Assembly: GCA_023897205.1 (NCBI GenBank) | Contig: JAHWDD010000005.1 | Coordinates: forward strand, 2,976,001-3,040,000 | DNA from: Exophiala sp. HKRS030 | Lineage: Eukaryota > Ascomycota > Eurotiomycetes > Chaetothyriales > Herpotrichiellaceae | DNA length: 64,000 nucleotides | Direction: 5' to 3' | Translations under genes and position numbers: made by a program | Notes under the pieces: model-generated | Seen by the model: only the letters and a program-made list of their open reading frames with translations | What the model was told of the DNA's origin: nothing | Databases searched by the model: none | Shown here: positions 47,703 to 59,897 of the stretch, one piece after another | Layout of the letters: each line of letters starts with the position of its first letter | Numbering within the stretch: position 1 is the first letter of the stretch

Positions 47703-50700
47703 TTAGTCTAAGTTGTCTTCATCGAATTCGTCTCCTCCCTCAACGATCTCATATCCCTCGCTACCGCCAATGTCATCGGAAGCATCGTCACTGTCGTCCT
47801 CCTCTTCGTCGTCGTCATCTTCGTCATCTTCATCATCATCTCCATCGGCAGCCTTCAAACCATAGTCATCTTGGAAGTATGCCAGGTCGTGGATCTCAGG
47901 AGAGAATCCTGCACCCTTGAGTCCTTCAGATATACCCTGTTAGTACCAGGTTAGCATGTTCACTGAGATCAACCTAGAGCTCGCGTCTGCTTACCTCTTT
48001 AAGTCCGGGTGCGCATGTGATGATAAGATCAGACTTGCCAGGCTTGAATATTTCAAAGATCAGGGACTTGAGAATGTCCTTGATCTCCTCAACACCGATC
48101 GCTCTGACCTTCTTCAACAATTGCTCATTATGATCCTCCGGTAACCCTTTCATAACAGTTTTGATGAAATTCGCAACCGCAGCAGATGCCAATGTTTGTT
48201 GTTCATTGGCAAAAGCCACCACGATACTGCTGATAGCTCCCTCCAGCATGAGTGGGTCAAATTCGATCTCGCCGGTGATGTGTCCGTTGATCACATTTCG
48301 ACTTGCCTCGAAAGCTTTGTATGCCTCTGGTGACCGGTATACTTCTAGATAGATGAATCCAGACTCGATGTCATATCCGACGGTGGTGCCATATGCTAAG
48401 CCAGTTCCTCGGACAGCAACCCACAAGGGCCCTTCTACTGCGTTAAGATATGCCATTGCAACCATCATTGCCGGCGTTCTCGGGTCGGAGAAGGAGGTAG
48501 GACCTTTGGCAAATGCATAGGCATATGAAGAATCCACTGTGGGCATGGGAACCACATATGCCAACTGTCCAGGGTTTTGTCCAGCCTCACTGAGCCGCTC
48601 TTTTCGTGTTCCGATAGGATTCAGCTCTTTTTTCACATCTAGATTTTCAACCAGTGGCCGCCAAGAGCTCGCAGGCTCTTGTAACTTTTCCAGGTCGGTC
48701 ACTACCACGATGCGGAAGTTTTCGAACTTGGCCAAGGTATTTCTTAGATGTTCAAGCTGGCTGACGACTTGTTCCGAATCGGTCTTGAGTAACTGTTGAA
48801 TCCGTTTCAGGTAAAGAGCCTTGACCAAAGTGCTTCTTGCGCGGCCAATTGATTTAGGCGCGAGATGCGTCATCATATGAACCCCCATCAACATTCCATC
48901 ACCACTCCGTTTCGCATCCGGCACGTCTGCTAGTAGGCGAGTGTTGACGGCTTTCAGTCGTTCTACATCGAAGATGGACTGGAAGAGCAGTTCTTGTATC
49001 CAACGTATGGCGATCTTATATTTCTCAACCTCAACTTGGAAACTAACTCTTATGCCTTCGATATTTCCTCGGTTGACGGCCGAGTCAATTGTGTAGCCAA
49101 CCGTATCTCTCTCCAGCTCGAGAACAACCTCTTCAAAATTGATGACGTCGTTGCCGCGTTTTATAGGTAGAGCGAAAAATGATTCCATGTAGACTGACAG
49201 AAGAGGTCGCAATTCATTAGGTAAAGTCTCCGTGGAAATGATGAGATCGACCCTCGCAAAGTTGGAAGGGATATGCTGGAAGTTGAGGAATAAGGGGATA
49301 TCTTTGGCATCTTTATCGACAATCTCCTGATATTTGTTCTGTGGCTTTCCTACCTCCAAGGCCAACCCAGCGCGGGCAGCTGCTGTAGAAACAAAATGAA
49401 TTGACTCTGTAGGGGGAACTTTGAATTGACCCAATACCTCTTTAGGAATTTCTCGGTCGTTCTCTGCTTTCGCTGCATCAAGCTCCTCCTGTTTCCGCTT
49501 CAATCCTTCCGGGCCGAGCTTCTCCTTTTGCTCATCAAGTCGCTTCGCCTCGTCTGTCTTGATTTTCTCCGACAATTTGGCTGACGGTACTCCAAGAATA
49601 GAGACATGATATGCATCTGATATGTACTTCTTGATGAAACCCTTCCACTGGTCTTCTGACCACGATTCCAGGATCTTCGCGTATGTATCTAATGAACTCA
49701 AGGTCTCGAGTGTGGATCCATCCCGCCTTCCGAATAGGTAGTCAGCGATGATATAATCGGCAAAGAAGGTCGGCGATGCCTCTGCGTTGAATTTGTAGGT
49801 TCTAAGCTGTTGAGAAATGCAATCTTTCAAGAATTTCATGTCCAGTGGTTTGTCAGTAGCCTCGTGAAGCACTTCGAAAAATCGTTTTTCGACCTCGGCC
49901 AGCCGTCCAGTTTCAACACTCGACAGAGAGAAGGAAATCTCGGTACGAGGTCGGCTGTCGAGTGTATAGTAAACGCCACTTGCCAATTGTTCCTTCTCCA
50001 CTAGAGTGTTGTCCAGCACTGCAGCAGAAGAGCCTGCCAGATACAAAAGGACTACATTGAGCGCCGCGCTCTCGACGGCGTTCGCACAGTCTGGTCCCAA
50101 GAATCGAATGTCAATCTCACCGAAAGACTCGTCTTCTTCCGGAAACTCGACCTTTTCCACGACGGATTCTGATAGAGCAGGGGTGGGTTTCGAGTCGATC
50201 CACGGTCGTTGAAAAGGTGCGCCCGGGCTTGGAATATCCTCCAATATTGAACTTTCGAACCGGTCCAGGAGATCGAGTAACTCCTTATGATCAACTTCAC
50301 CAAACAGTAAAAGACAAAGATTCTTGGGCTGGTACATGTCGCGGTGGAATTCTCGTATCCGTTCAGCGGTCAAGACACGTAGTTGCTCCATCATACCTCC
50401 AGTCTCGTATCGAAAGCCGACTCCTTCGGGTATAATATCCGCTTCGATCGCAGCTCGATCAACTCTGAGGCCGTATTCTGGACTCCCTGCATCTCTGAAT
50501 AAACCACACCCGCATCATTACCACTGCCGTCGATGTGATGAACTTCGGTCGTACAGCCCGCATCGGTCAAAGTAGGAAGAATGACATGTTCCAGGTAGAC
50601 GGGCAATATTTGCGCAAAACCAGCCCAGCCCGCCGTCTCTAGCGTGTAAGCAGTGTGGTCGGTGGCGGTCCAGGCGTTTGTGTTCGAGTAGGCTCTTGTC

Positions 50701-50966
50701 GCAAGTTTGTCGAGGAAGCCTTTGTACTTGTAAGTCTTGGAGCCCATAAAGCAAAGATGTTCCAAGGTGTGCGGTGCCCCAGAATCGTCATGGATCTCGG
50801 TGGCGAGGACGAAGAAGCCGTGGAGTTTGGGTCCTTGTTGGTCGATCACTACAACTCGCATGCCAGTTCGATTGGATTCATATTGAGTGATGCTACTTGG
50901 ACAGTAGTCAGGTTCAATCTTCTGGATCTTTTTGAACCTCGGTCCATTTGACGTAAGGGATGGCAT
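47703..50966 (-). CDS. M16C-family zinc metalloprotease (YOL098C-like)
   Basis: Two exons (50966-47995 and 47936-47703) give 1068 residues if one missing base is allowed. The catalytic inverzincin motif HTLEH is at residues 66-70 of MPSLTSNGPRF; domains typical of the large single-chain M16C enzymes follow. The C-terminus is a long acidic tail after EIHDLAYFQDDYG. It resembles cytosolic fungal relatives of the presequence protease. The frame changes between RILYP and GFRYETGGMMEQLRVLTAE at the G3 run 50428-50430 (a C run in the coding strand); an intron does not fit. An in-frame extension reaches an ATG at 51230. The peptide substrate is unknown. Confidence 0.88.
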
Positions 50967-52242
50967 TCTTGAAAATGGCGATCTACTACTGGCGCAAGAT
51001 GACAGTCGAGCGAGGAAAGTGTAGAGCTTCAGTCCTGATGAAGACCGATCATCAGCTCGATATTTCAATATGGACTGCGGGAAGCAGTGCGGGAATAGGA
51101 TTGGAACCGTGATGCCGATTAGCAGACAGATCAAGGCTGAAGTGATGAGGCTGGGTGATCTCATCCAGGCAAAACCACCTGCTGACGGCGTCCGCCACCT
51201 CGTCAAAGACAAATCAAAAGGATCAGTCACAGGCGAAAAGATTGTTCCTACTTACCAACTGACTTGACTAATCGAGTGTCTCTGTCGTGTGGAGTTTTAC
51301 GTATGAAGTGAGTCTTCCAGGCAGGAAACCAATTAGCTGGAGTGATTGTGCCAATCGTCAGATGATGAGCAGCACAAAGAAAATCGAGTCAATGAATGGA
51401 AGCTCAGCAGTCTTGTTTTGCATGAGCATGAGCAAGGAAAGGTCGGGAGTTATCGGTGGTAGGATTTCTTGTGACAAGATGCAGATTTTCAGATCACAGA
51501 TCACAGATCGAATCTCGTATCTAACATGACCACGGATAAATGATGAAATGAGATTCACCCAGTTCCCAGTTCCATCTGGTGACTGACTGGTCCCCTCCCT
51601 CATCCCTGGAATGGCGACCCCTCGTGCCCCTCCTCTCAAAGCTCAAGCCCACGAACTAGCGGCGTTTGGGTGCCCGGGTTCTTTTTGTACAGGCGAAGGC
51701 CGTTAGCTTGGTGGTGCCTATTTTGGCGGGGAGCCCCGGGAGCTGCTTAGCTTAACTAACTTACTTAACTACAGTGCTGGGAGTTCAAAGTACAAACATG
51801 TGACATGCAAGGAAATCATCTCTGCCGGGGCGTAAGGCCTGCAATGACTTCGAGCTGTACATTTCGTTGAAGCTCCCGTGAGCACATGCGTGGAAAACCA
51901 AAGGACGCACAGGATATTCTGTCAGGTAACAACCCAGCCACGAGCTCGATACCATCATGTCCCTACCCGAGTGTTCAATATCGAGCCTAAAGCGGGTAGT
52001 GTGTTATAGATAGAAAGCATTCATTAGTGTATCTTAACGCTCTCTCCGCGTATGAGATCTCTGAGATCTATACAATCTTTCCAATATCTATTCCTTCGAA
52101 GAGCATTTGGTTTACTCAAAAACACTTTTTGGGTCGCTCCAGTCCTTATGCTCAATGACGAAAAATTGTCGGTGGTATGTAGAATGACCAAATTATGCCC
52201 TTCATCAGTCGCTGAAACAGTCAAATATGCACGTCGCTGCAA
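50967..52242. other. Intergenic, no separate gene recognised
   Basis: This 1.28-kb gap precedes the M16 start and follows the 3' end of the next minus-strand gene. The first 264 bases are an in-frame open extension of the M16 gene. The rest shows no coding signal. Confidence 0.5.
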
Positions 52243-55086
52243 TCAAGATGCATGATTATACAAGTCCTCCAACCCGTTGGTACCTTTGCGCAATGCCCAA
52301 CTCTTCTGCTTTTTCTCCTTCTTCTTTTTCATCTCCGCCCAACCTTGCTCGTCATCGTTGTCATCATGTTGCGCAAGCGGTGATCTCCTGCCAAGTGTGT
52401 TCACCGAAGGCTTAGCCCCGTGTCGCGCATTTGGAGCTGGGTTGTTGTTGTTGGGAGCCCACGGTTGATAGCTAGTGCTTGTGAACGTCGACGCTCGTCG
52501 AGCAGAAGGCTTCTCTGCTTCTCCTATCATCGACACTGGGCGATAGCGTGATGCCAGGCCAATGTTGCTGCGTTCTGAAGGCGCAATCGAAGGTGCATAA
52601 TTCCCGTTGACATTGATCGATGGGATGAATGACGGCGTCGAGTTCCAAGGACCAGGCCCGGGCTGGACTATGCTCATTGTCCGCTGATTGGCCTGGAAAG
52701 GTGGCGCTGGTCCATGGACAGACTGAGGTCGTTGGGTTGGTAAGCCATATACACTCGGCGGTCCCATACTCGGAGATGCCATCGAGGGAGGCATTCCACT
52801 CTGCACATTCATCATTGACTGCATCTGTTGCATCCACTGCGCTTGCATTTGCATCATTTGCTGCATCTGTTGTGACATTTGAACTTGAGCTTGTTCTGCT
52901 GGACTCATCATACCTGGCATTCCAGGTTGCATCCCCATTGGGGGATATCCCATCATGCCCGTGGTAGAGGACCTGACCATTCCAGGATGAGGGGCCAGGC
53001 CAGGCATCTCATAGTTACCGGAGGGATTCGGACTACCTCTTCGCGCTGCTCGGGCTCGTTCTTCCCCAGCAATCACACCAACAAGGCCTGCCGGATGAAT
53101 CGGGTGTGCTGTGGATGGTCCAGACCCAAGAGCACTGGGGCTCAGTGTGTGTGCAGCAAGGGACTCGCGGTTCGACGGATTTACCAGACTTGCGCCGTAG
53201 TAGGGATCCTGTGGAAGCTGTCGTGCAAATGGAGGCAAGTTTCCACTCTTGGAGGGTTGCCCCCCATCGATGGAGTTGCAGGCTGTGCTTGCATCTGACT
53301 GGCAATTCGTAGATTGGAGTTGGAGGGAGAGTTTGCAAGCCTTGTGGGTGGCTTGTTTTTATTTGGGAAACCATGGGCAGCCAATATGCCCAGGGGAATA
53401 TCCTCATCCTCGTCTGCATCATCCTCACCACTGCTTTTTCCGGCAGACTGTCGCGAGCCAGCAGTCAGATTCGAAAACCGATTGTTCAGATCCCCGTGCT
53501 GCCGTTACCGTGATGTAGGACACTCAAGGAGCTCTCTGGGCGTGGCTGAAGAGTTTCGCCTGTCATCTTCATCATTTGTTGACGATACACCGATAAATGG
53601 GCCTCCTGCTTCCGCCGTTGTCGTGTTGCCTGTCTACTTTGCTCTACCGCGTCTTCGTCGTCGTAATTATCTCCTGCTTCCGAGCCACTGTCATCAGACA
53701 AGGCTCCGAGGCGACGGTCCATTTCTTTTTGCTGCTTGTATTTTTCCCATTGCGCAGGCGTCATCACTTTATTGGTCGAAGCCGGCTTTGGGGAGGTATT
53801 TTGGTCTCCTGATACATGGTAGCCAACTCGGCATCGGCCATGATGGAAGGATCAAAAGAGTCGCGACGCGTCAATGGAGGAGACTGGCTCTCATGTTGCC
53901 CAAGATAGGGGCTGGTTGAGAGCAAGTTGGTTTCCTCCGTGGCTCTCGAGGGTATCTGAGAGAGGTTTTCGACATTCATCTCACTGGGTTGTCGTTGTCC
54001 CACAGGACGTCGTTGTGGGGGCAGGGGGGTGGTGCTGGGATTCGTGAAGTAAGTTTCTCTGGGCTTTGGGGGCTCATCTGGGTGATAGTCTTCGACGGAC
54101 TAGGGGACCGAATAAGGCCGTCGTGAGAATCTTGTGAGGCCCATGAATGGGGGGAGGATTCGACGAACTGGGATCTATCTGTGCGAATAGATTGCGGTAT
54201 GGGGCCTTTGGTGGGTCGTGAGGAGCCTGCGTTTGGGAAGCTGTTGGGCGGATACGATGGAGGAGAGGAGAGCGGTTCCTAAAACTTTGTCAGCGAGTCT
54301 TATTTTATAGGAAGATGATGCATACATCAGATTCCACAGCACGTACAGAACGCTGCTGAGAGCTAGTCCCAATGTGGTCAAACATGTTCCCGAAGCCATC
54401 CAACTCCGAGTTCTCCAGCGCTAAATCGGAGTCAAACAAACGAGGCGGAGTAGCAGTACTAGCAGTGCTGGTGGTGAAGTTTCGTTCTCTTTTGGTACTG
54501 CTGACGGGAGGAAGTCCGCCGGGCGAGGTGACTGGTGACGATTTCTTGCCGACTCCAAAGGAAAAGGTGCGGGAAGAATCTCGTAGGAAGCCTGGCCGGG
54601 CAGAGGCAGGGGGCGGAGCGGGAATGTCATTATAAGGTTTCTGCGCAGAAGTCTGGAAAGTAGTATCGATGGAGGATGGATTGGTGGAGGAACTGCTTAA
54701 GCGGGCGGACGAGGCAGCGCTGTCATTCGGTACCGTGTAATGGGATCGGTCAGTACCACCACTGCCGCTTGCAACTAGTCAGTCGGAAGAACGTTTGGTC
54801 GATGGGCGAATCTCGTGGTTACATACCGGTTGCTTGCATCATTGCGTGCTGCGGTGAAGACATCATCGTCGTGGGCCAAATAACCATCCTTTGGGGGTGG
54901 CTGCGGAGGTTCGTCCCGGCCGAGTTTTAATGTTATACCACCATCGAAAGATTTGCCATCCCTTGGAGGCCGCTCTAGGACCCTGAAGGACGAATCCCCT
55001 CCAGTTGCAGGAGGGTTGCGAACTTCGTCTAGAGCATTACCTGAAGATTTACGTCTTGGAAATCCCTTGGGCAATTTGATCGGCAT
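52243..55086 (-). CDS. Conserved filamentous-fungal protein of unknown function, four frame breaks
   Basis: Three exons (55086-54827, 54767-54326, 54278-52243) give about 913 residues when four -1 shifts are allowed: G6 54024-54029, G4 53790-53793, C4 53493-53496 and C6 53260-53265. The total is then divisible by three. The start MPIKLPKGFPRRKSSGNALD is recognisable across Pezizomycotina. Other marks are the NSELDGFGNMFDHIG block, VMTPAQWEKYKQQKE, then RQATRQRRKQEAHLSVYRQQ (likely coiled coil). A Gln/Met-rich segment and the end DEQGWAEMKKKKEKKQKSW follow. It is mostly disordered. No function is assigned; a polarity or mRNA-related scaffold is only a guess. The second exon uses a rare AAG acceptor. 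Confidence 0.72.
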
Positions 55087-55756
55087 GGAGATGAGCCGTA
55101 GGCTGTAGCTCTCGAGAGCGTTTCGGATTTCTTCTCGAGGAAGTCGGAGAAAAGAGTCTGAGAGGTTAGGTCAGGGAAGGTCAGGGCTCGGAGGCTATCA
55201 TGGAAGTCAAGTTGAGGCAAGAAGGCGAAGCCACCTGGACGAGATATGAGATCAGCAAAAGAACGTCTTCCAAGGTCGAGATGAATGAAGATGCACTCTA
55301 CATACAGGCTGTTGAATTTGAGGCTCGACTTGAAGGGAGTGCCTTGTAGCGACGACAAATCCTGCCAAGGCAAGATAGGTCAAGACAACGGCGGCGATAA
55401 CGGGCGGGTGGTCCGAGAGTATGTCAAAAGGCTGGTTGACAGATTTATTTTGGCACAAGTGAAAGGAGGTGTGCCCGCGAGTGCATTGACGGTTGGGTGG
55501 CAGAAATGGGCGAGGAGCGGCTAATATGGCAGTTTGGTTGAAGAAGAATATACGACTGTGCTGGAGGATTGTCGCGAGAGCGTGAAGGTAACGAATGTCG
55601 CTGTGTATATCAGAATGCTGGGTAAATGACGAGGACGGGAAGCGAGAGTTGGAATGAATACAAGGTGAAGAAATGATGGATGAGGAGATGTTGATGTCAA
55701 AAGTTGTCAACAGGATGGTCGGCGTCAAGTCAAGTGCTGACAAGGGCTGCAGGGAA

Positions 55757-55781
55757 GCACTGGAGGCACTGGAGGCACTGG
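55757..55781. repeat. Tandem GCACTGGAG, about 2.7 copies
   Basis: Nine-base units repeat head to tail in the leader side of the conserved unknown gene. Confidence 0.8.
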
Positions 55782-56697
55782 CCTAAGTTAGCGAGGACTG
55801 AGGGACGAGGATTTCACTATTATTATTGTGCAGTGCAGTGCAGTACGAGGGACTCTGTACTCTCTCTCTGTACTTGACACTTGACCTGAGTGGCTAGTTT
55901 GATGCTAACCAGTTACTAGTTAGTTAGGTACTGGCTAGGCACTGGCTAGGTATGTATCAACGCCGTAGTAGTTAGTCAAGACCGCCGACTTGGGGCATGG
56001 AGTACGGAGTAGACAAGTGAAGGCTCAAATCTAGTTGGTCGAGTGGTGCTATGCAGGGCTGGGCTCTGATTAGATTGAAGTCGCAATTGCTGGTGGCAAT
56101 CACCTGGCAATAATGGGGCGTGAAAAACAAAACACGTGCTGGGTTTCGGGGTGTCCTTAGGCTCTTCGGACTACAGACTCCAGGCTGCAACGGAACGAGA
56201 TGAAGCATTTAAGCCTCCGATGCCTCAGCACTCTCCAGCCCCCTCAATCGGTCAGACTCACAACCATGACCCAAGTATGCCCAAGCCAGACACTCCCAGA
56301 GTCCCAGCACGCCGAAACCGAAATGGGGGAGCCTTCTTGGCTGGGATGCCTGGGATGCTGCACTGTGGCTGAATTCGGGGCGTCCCAAGAAATCTTTCGA
56401 AGGGAGTGCCGCCCACCCGCCCATTGCCTCCTGCCTGCTGCCTCTTAACGCTTAACCACCGCCATCTGTTGATCTTTGCCAAAGACCCTGAAAATACGCG
56501 GATCAATCGCTACCCGCGACATGACCACCGTGAGCGGGCATGCACGCCTGAGACAATGATGGAGTCCTAGATGACAGCTTTGGATGGCAGCGTCCACTCA
56601 CTGATGAAGTCTAAGGTGGACAAGCACAACAAGACAGCTCAATTTAGGGTTTTGGTGCCACCCACCAATCCACCAGGCTGGGTGTACCTGTGGTTGA

Positions 56698-56765
56698 CCC
56701 CTGGTCCCTGGTCCCTGGTCCCTGAGCCCTTGGTCCCTCGGTCTTGGTCCCTCGGTCTTGGCCCC
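56698..56765. repeat. GGTCCCT-type minisatellite
   Basis: Repeats of CCTGGTCC and CTCGGTCTTGGTCC run for about 70 bp with slight drift. It is non-coding. Confidence 0.85.
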
Positions 56766-58145
56766 CTGCTGCCCCTGCCGCGCCATGACCAGTTTTCGAC
56801 TTTTCACCTTTTCATTAGTTAGGCATCCACAGCCTGTAGGTCATATTTTTAGGTGCCCACAAACCAACGTGAGTGACGGTGGCACCCAGGCACCGTGAAC
56901 TAAAGCAGAGACTCCCCGCTGGTAGCGCACACGCTAATATCCGCTTGTTTAAGATGCTTGGAGCCTCGAACGATGATTAGACTGTTCCTTACGCAATGGT
57001 CTGATGTTTATGAACTATGATTCTATGAACCAGCACTTCGCTCTTCGCTTGGTCAACCCGCGGCCAACCCCAGGTTTGATCCTTGAATAGGAGCGACGAC
57101 TAACCTCTCTAGGTGCCTCTGACCGTCTAACTAACGTTAGGGCTGCTAACCTCTAACCTAGGCACCTATTGGGTTCCAACCTGGCTAAGATACTAACCAA
57201 GCTTTGAACTTGAGACATCCCTCGCTAGATTCCTTGGGTGCTTCGGACATGCCCAAATTCAAGTCTGTGCACTCCTCATCGTCTTTCAACTCTCAAGCCG
57301 CCACGTGTGATTCAAGTACTCCGTGCCCTCCATGCTCTCAGTACGCAGTATACTATGGATAATAGCCATACTCTCTTGTCCAACTCTCAGGTAACCTCCA
57401 ACACGGCCTCTTTGGTACCTCTTGAGAGTCAGACTCCTGGATCCTGGTCCCCCGTTGGCCATATATCCGATCCGGGCATAGCACGAACCGATAGTCCTCC
57501 CGTCATTTCTTGAGCGTTGCCACCTCGAGCCCCATCAGGCTCCATCTCATCTCAAAAATATCCATCCTTTCCCTGCCAATTAAACGTATTACTTTTCGAG
57601 CCTACCTACAAGCCACCACAACAATAATAATGCGAGACGGCAAACAAGCTTTGCCTGCAGATTCGCTTGACATCAAGGTTTCCATCCGTGATCAGTTAGT
57701 TTGCTGTATGCAGTTTTCATTATTGCTCGCTGGCGCGGCCATCTCATCGTCATCACAATCTCCCATTGCCCTCCGAGTGCCCTCAAGCCTGCGAGGTGCT
57801 AACTTAGTGCATCATGGACTGTCCGATGAGGATGAGTTCCACCATGAGCCAAGGCCGGACACAAACAATCTTTTGACACGATGCGGAAGAAGCCACACAT
57901 GCACGGGCTCATCGAGCCACCGCCTCCACTCCTGCCACTGCTAGCCTCCAGGAAATCATGTCCCGTCGTGAACTGGACAAGAGTCAGGACTCTCACACTA
58001 CTGACTCCGTACTCCGTACTCCATACTATATAGCAAATATCCGGACATGCCGTGGCCAACAAGTGTTGTCAGAATCATAACTTGGAACAAATCACCTCCT
58101 GTGATTCTTGCACTAAAATTAAGGAGCTCCACAACTTCGGCAACC

Positions 58146-59537
58146 TTAGCCTTGACTTCCATTGTTACTCGTGCCATTGATCTGAACCATCTTGTCCTCT
58201 CCACCACTCAGGATACCCACCTCACTGTGCCAGCAGACCCCAAGAACTTTGACACCATCGCCCGTCGCAGGGCTGGGTCCACCTTTCAGGCTCGCCCGAG
58301 GAAGAGTGTACAGGCTTTGGCCAACCAAGCCTTCTTTTTCCTGCTGCGTACTTCGCACGTCCCACACGCGGCATGTTCCATCATGGCTGCCGCTAACCAG
58401 CGTGTACTCATTGTTTGGATCTCGTGCGAGGCTGACCACTGAGTTTTTGTGCCCTTTCAACGTCATGGCCGCCACTGCTGTCGCCGATGCCCGAGGGTCC
58501 ACGAGTTTGATGACACGACTGACAGATCCTGCCGCCAGTAGGTGCAATGATGGCATATGTTCAATGCAGAACAACGCGCTCGACGTTGTCCGTGTGTCCA
58601 CCAAGCGTGCCGTCACGAGGTCCCACGTGCGTACTGTTTGATCCCAAGAGCTTGAGTAGCCAACAGTCGAATCTTTGGCGTCGAACACCGCTCCAGACAC
58701 CTGTCCTGTGTGTCCCTGCATCAATGCAAGAGGTCCTCTATGCGCCACAGACACATCGGCATTCAGTTTCCGTCTCTTGCCATCTTTGGTACGTGTACGT
58801 GGCACCAGAGCCTCGGGTGCTGCTGGCGCATTTGATTTGCGAGTTGACCACAAGCCGACCGAGTGATCAGATGAGGCGGTCAGAATACGACCAGATTGCT
58901 CATGAGGAACGACGGAGTCCACTGATGCTTTGTGACCATACAGCTCAAGTGAGGGGACAAGACTGGCAGAAAACCCATCCGAGTCCTCACTGTATTTCCA
59001 TAAGCGTACAGTTCGGTCAAACCCACCCGAGACAATCTGAGTCGGTGAGATGAATTTCGCGGATTTGACAAAAGAGCTGTGTCCACCTTGAGCCATGCCC
59101 GGCGAAGTGGCCAAAACTTGTGACGACGTATTCCAAACCCTCAAATGTCCATCGTAGCTGGCAGACAGGATCCTTGGCGATGTGCCTGGGAGCACATCAA
59201 CGTCACTGACCCAATCCTCGTGCTCAAATGATGCCACATATTGTGGTGGTATTCGTGCTCTTACATATTCAACCGACAGTGTTGTCTCAGTCGAAAGACC
59301 GTTTTTCGTGAGATATTCATCGAGGGTAGTACGAAGATAGGCGCCATTGACTATGAATTCGAGAGGTACACTCTTGTCATTTTTTAGCAAGCCATTGACA
59401 AGAGTAGAAAGGGTATATCGTCGGAATGAGGTTGGGACAAGGATTGGTGCGGTGTCTTCAAGAGCAAGGTCGGTGTCCCTCGTACTCAGGCGCAACCGTA
59501 TTTGGGCAGTCCTCTGGTCGTCCACTGTAGAACTCAT
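58146..59537 (-). CDS. YTM1: Ribosome biogenesis protein YTM1 (WDR12)
   Basis: A single exon gives 463 residues from MSSTVDDQRTAQIRL. The first 95 residues form the ubiquitin-like NLE domain (LVPTSFRRYTLSTLVNGLL, then TLSVEYVRA), which in the family contacts the Rea1/Midasin AAA ATPase. WD40 repeats follow, with GTSPRILSASYDGHLRVWN, QIVSGGFDRTVRLWKY and VSGSHDGTCRVWDV. YTM1 joins Erb1 and Nop7 in the PeBoW complex for 60S subunit maturation in the nucleolus. The protein length is usual. An in-frame extension to 59669 is open but looks like leader. It is divergent from the Dsl1 gene with 360 bp between starts. Confidence 0.95.
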   Translation of the reverse strand: MSSTVDDQRTAQIRLRLSTRDTDLALEDTAPILVPTSFRRYTLSTLVNGLLKNDKSVPLEFIVNGAYLRTTLDEYLTKNGLSTETTLSVEYVRARIPPQYVASFEHEDWVSDVDVLPGTSPRILSASYDGHLRVWNTSSQVLATSPGMAQGGHSSFVKSAKFISPTQIVSGGFDRTVRLWKYSEDSDGFSASLVPSLELYGHKASVDSVVPHEQSGRILTASSDHSVGLWSTRKSNAPAAPEALVPRTRTKDGKRRKLNADVSVAHRGPLALMQGHTGQVSGAVFDAKDSTVGYSSSWDQTVRTWDLVTARLVDTRTTSSALFCIEHMPSLHLLAAGSVSRVIKLVDPRASATAVAAMTLKGHKNSVVSLARDPNNEYTLVSGSHDGTCRVWDVRSTQQEKEGLVGQSLYTLPRASLKGGPSPATGDGVKVLGVCWHSEVGILSGGEDKMVQINGTSNNGSQG

Positions 59538-59897
59538 CGTCAATAAGAGCGAACTTGTCGCCTTCGGAATTTTAACAGTATATATCAGCTTTTGTTGAAG
59601 CGGAGGAAAGAAACCGGCATCAATAAAACGCAGTTTGTATCTCCAGGCCGACTGAACAAAAGCGGGCATGCGGAGAAGAAAATTCCCAGCGAAACATAGA
59701 GCCGACGAGCCGTAAGCTACATCTCGAGGATAAATGCTCCACCACTGCTAACAAAGCGTGCACGGTTCGTGCATCGTTGCGGTCACGTGTTGTTTGATGT
59801 CACTCATATTTCGACTTGAACTACATCAACACTGCAAATAACCCGTGGACGCTGTCTCAGCCCTCAATCTTTGGACTTCACGGTATCCTCACTCACT
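59538..59897. promoter_or_regulatory. Shared YTM1/Dsl1 promoter with a CACGTG E-box
   Basis: 360 bp separate the two divergent starts. CACGTG lies at 59784-59789 in the context GTCACGTG, which is the usual site of Cbf1-like bHLH factors. Its use here is inferred from sequence alone. Confidence 0.55.

Larger units (their letters stand above)
55087..58145. other. Long intergenic region with short repeats
   Basis: This 3.1-kb gap is the longest in the window. It has GCACTGGAG repeats (55757-55781), GGTCCCT repeats (56698-56765) and TACGGAGTA/TACTCCGTA motifs at 56003 and 58010. Short TAGTTAGG- and GGCTAGG-type repeats lie near 55910-55960. No convincing gene was found. Confidence 0.6.

Noticed and set aside
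56930..57000. A second tRNA-like stretch with GGTAGCGC and TCGAACGA
   Set aside because: Box spacing is wrong and no stem can be paired on either strand.
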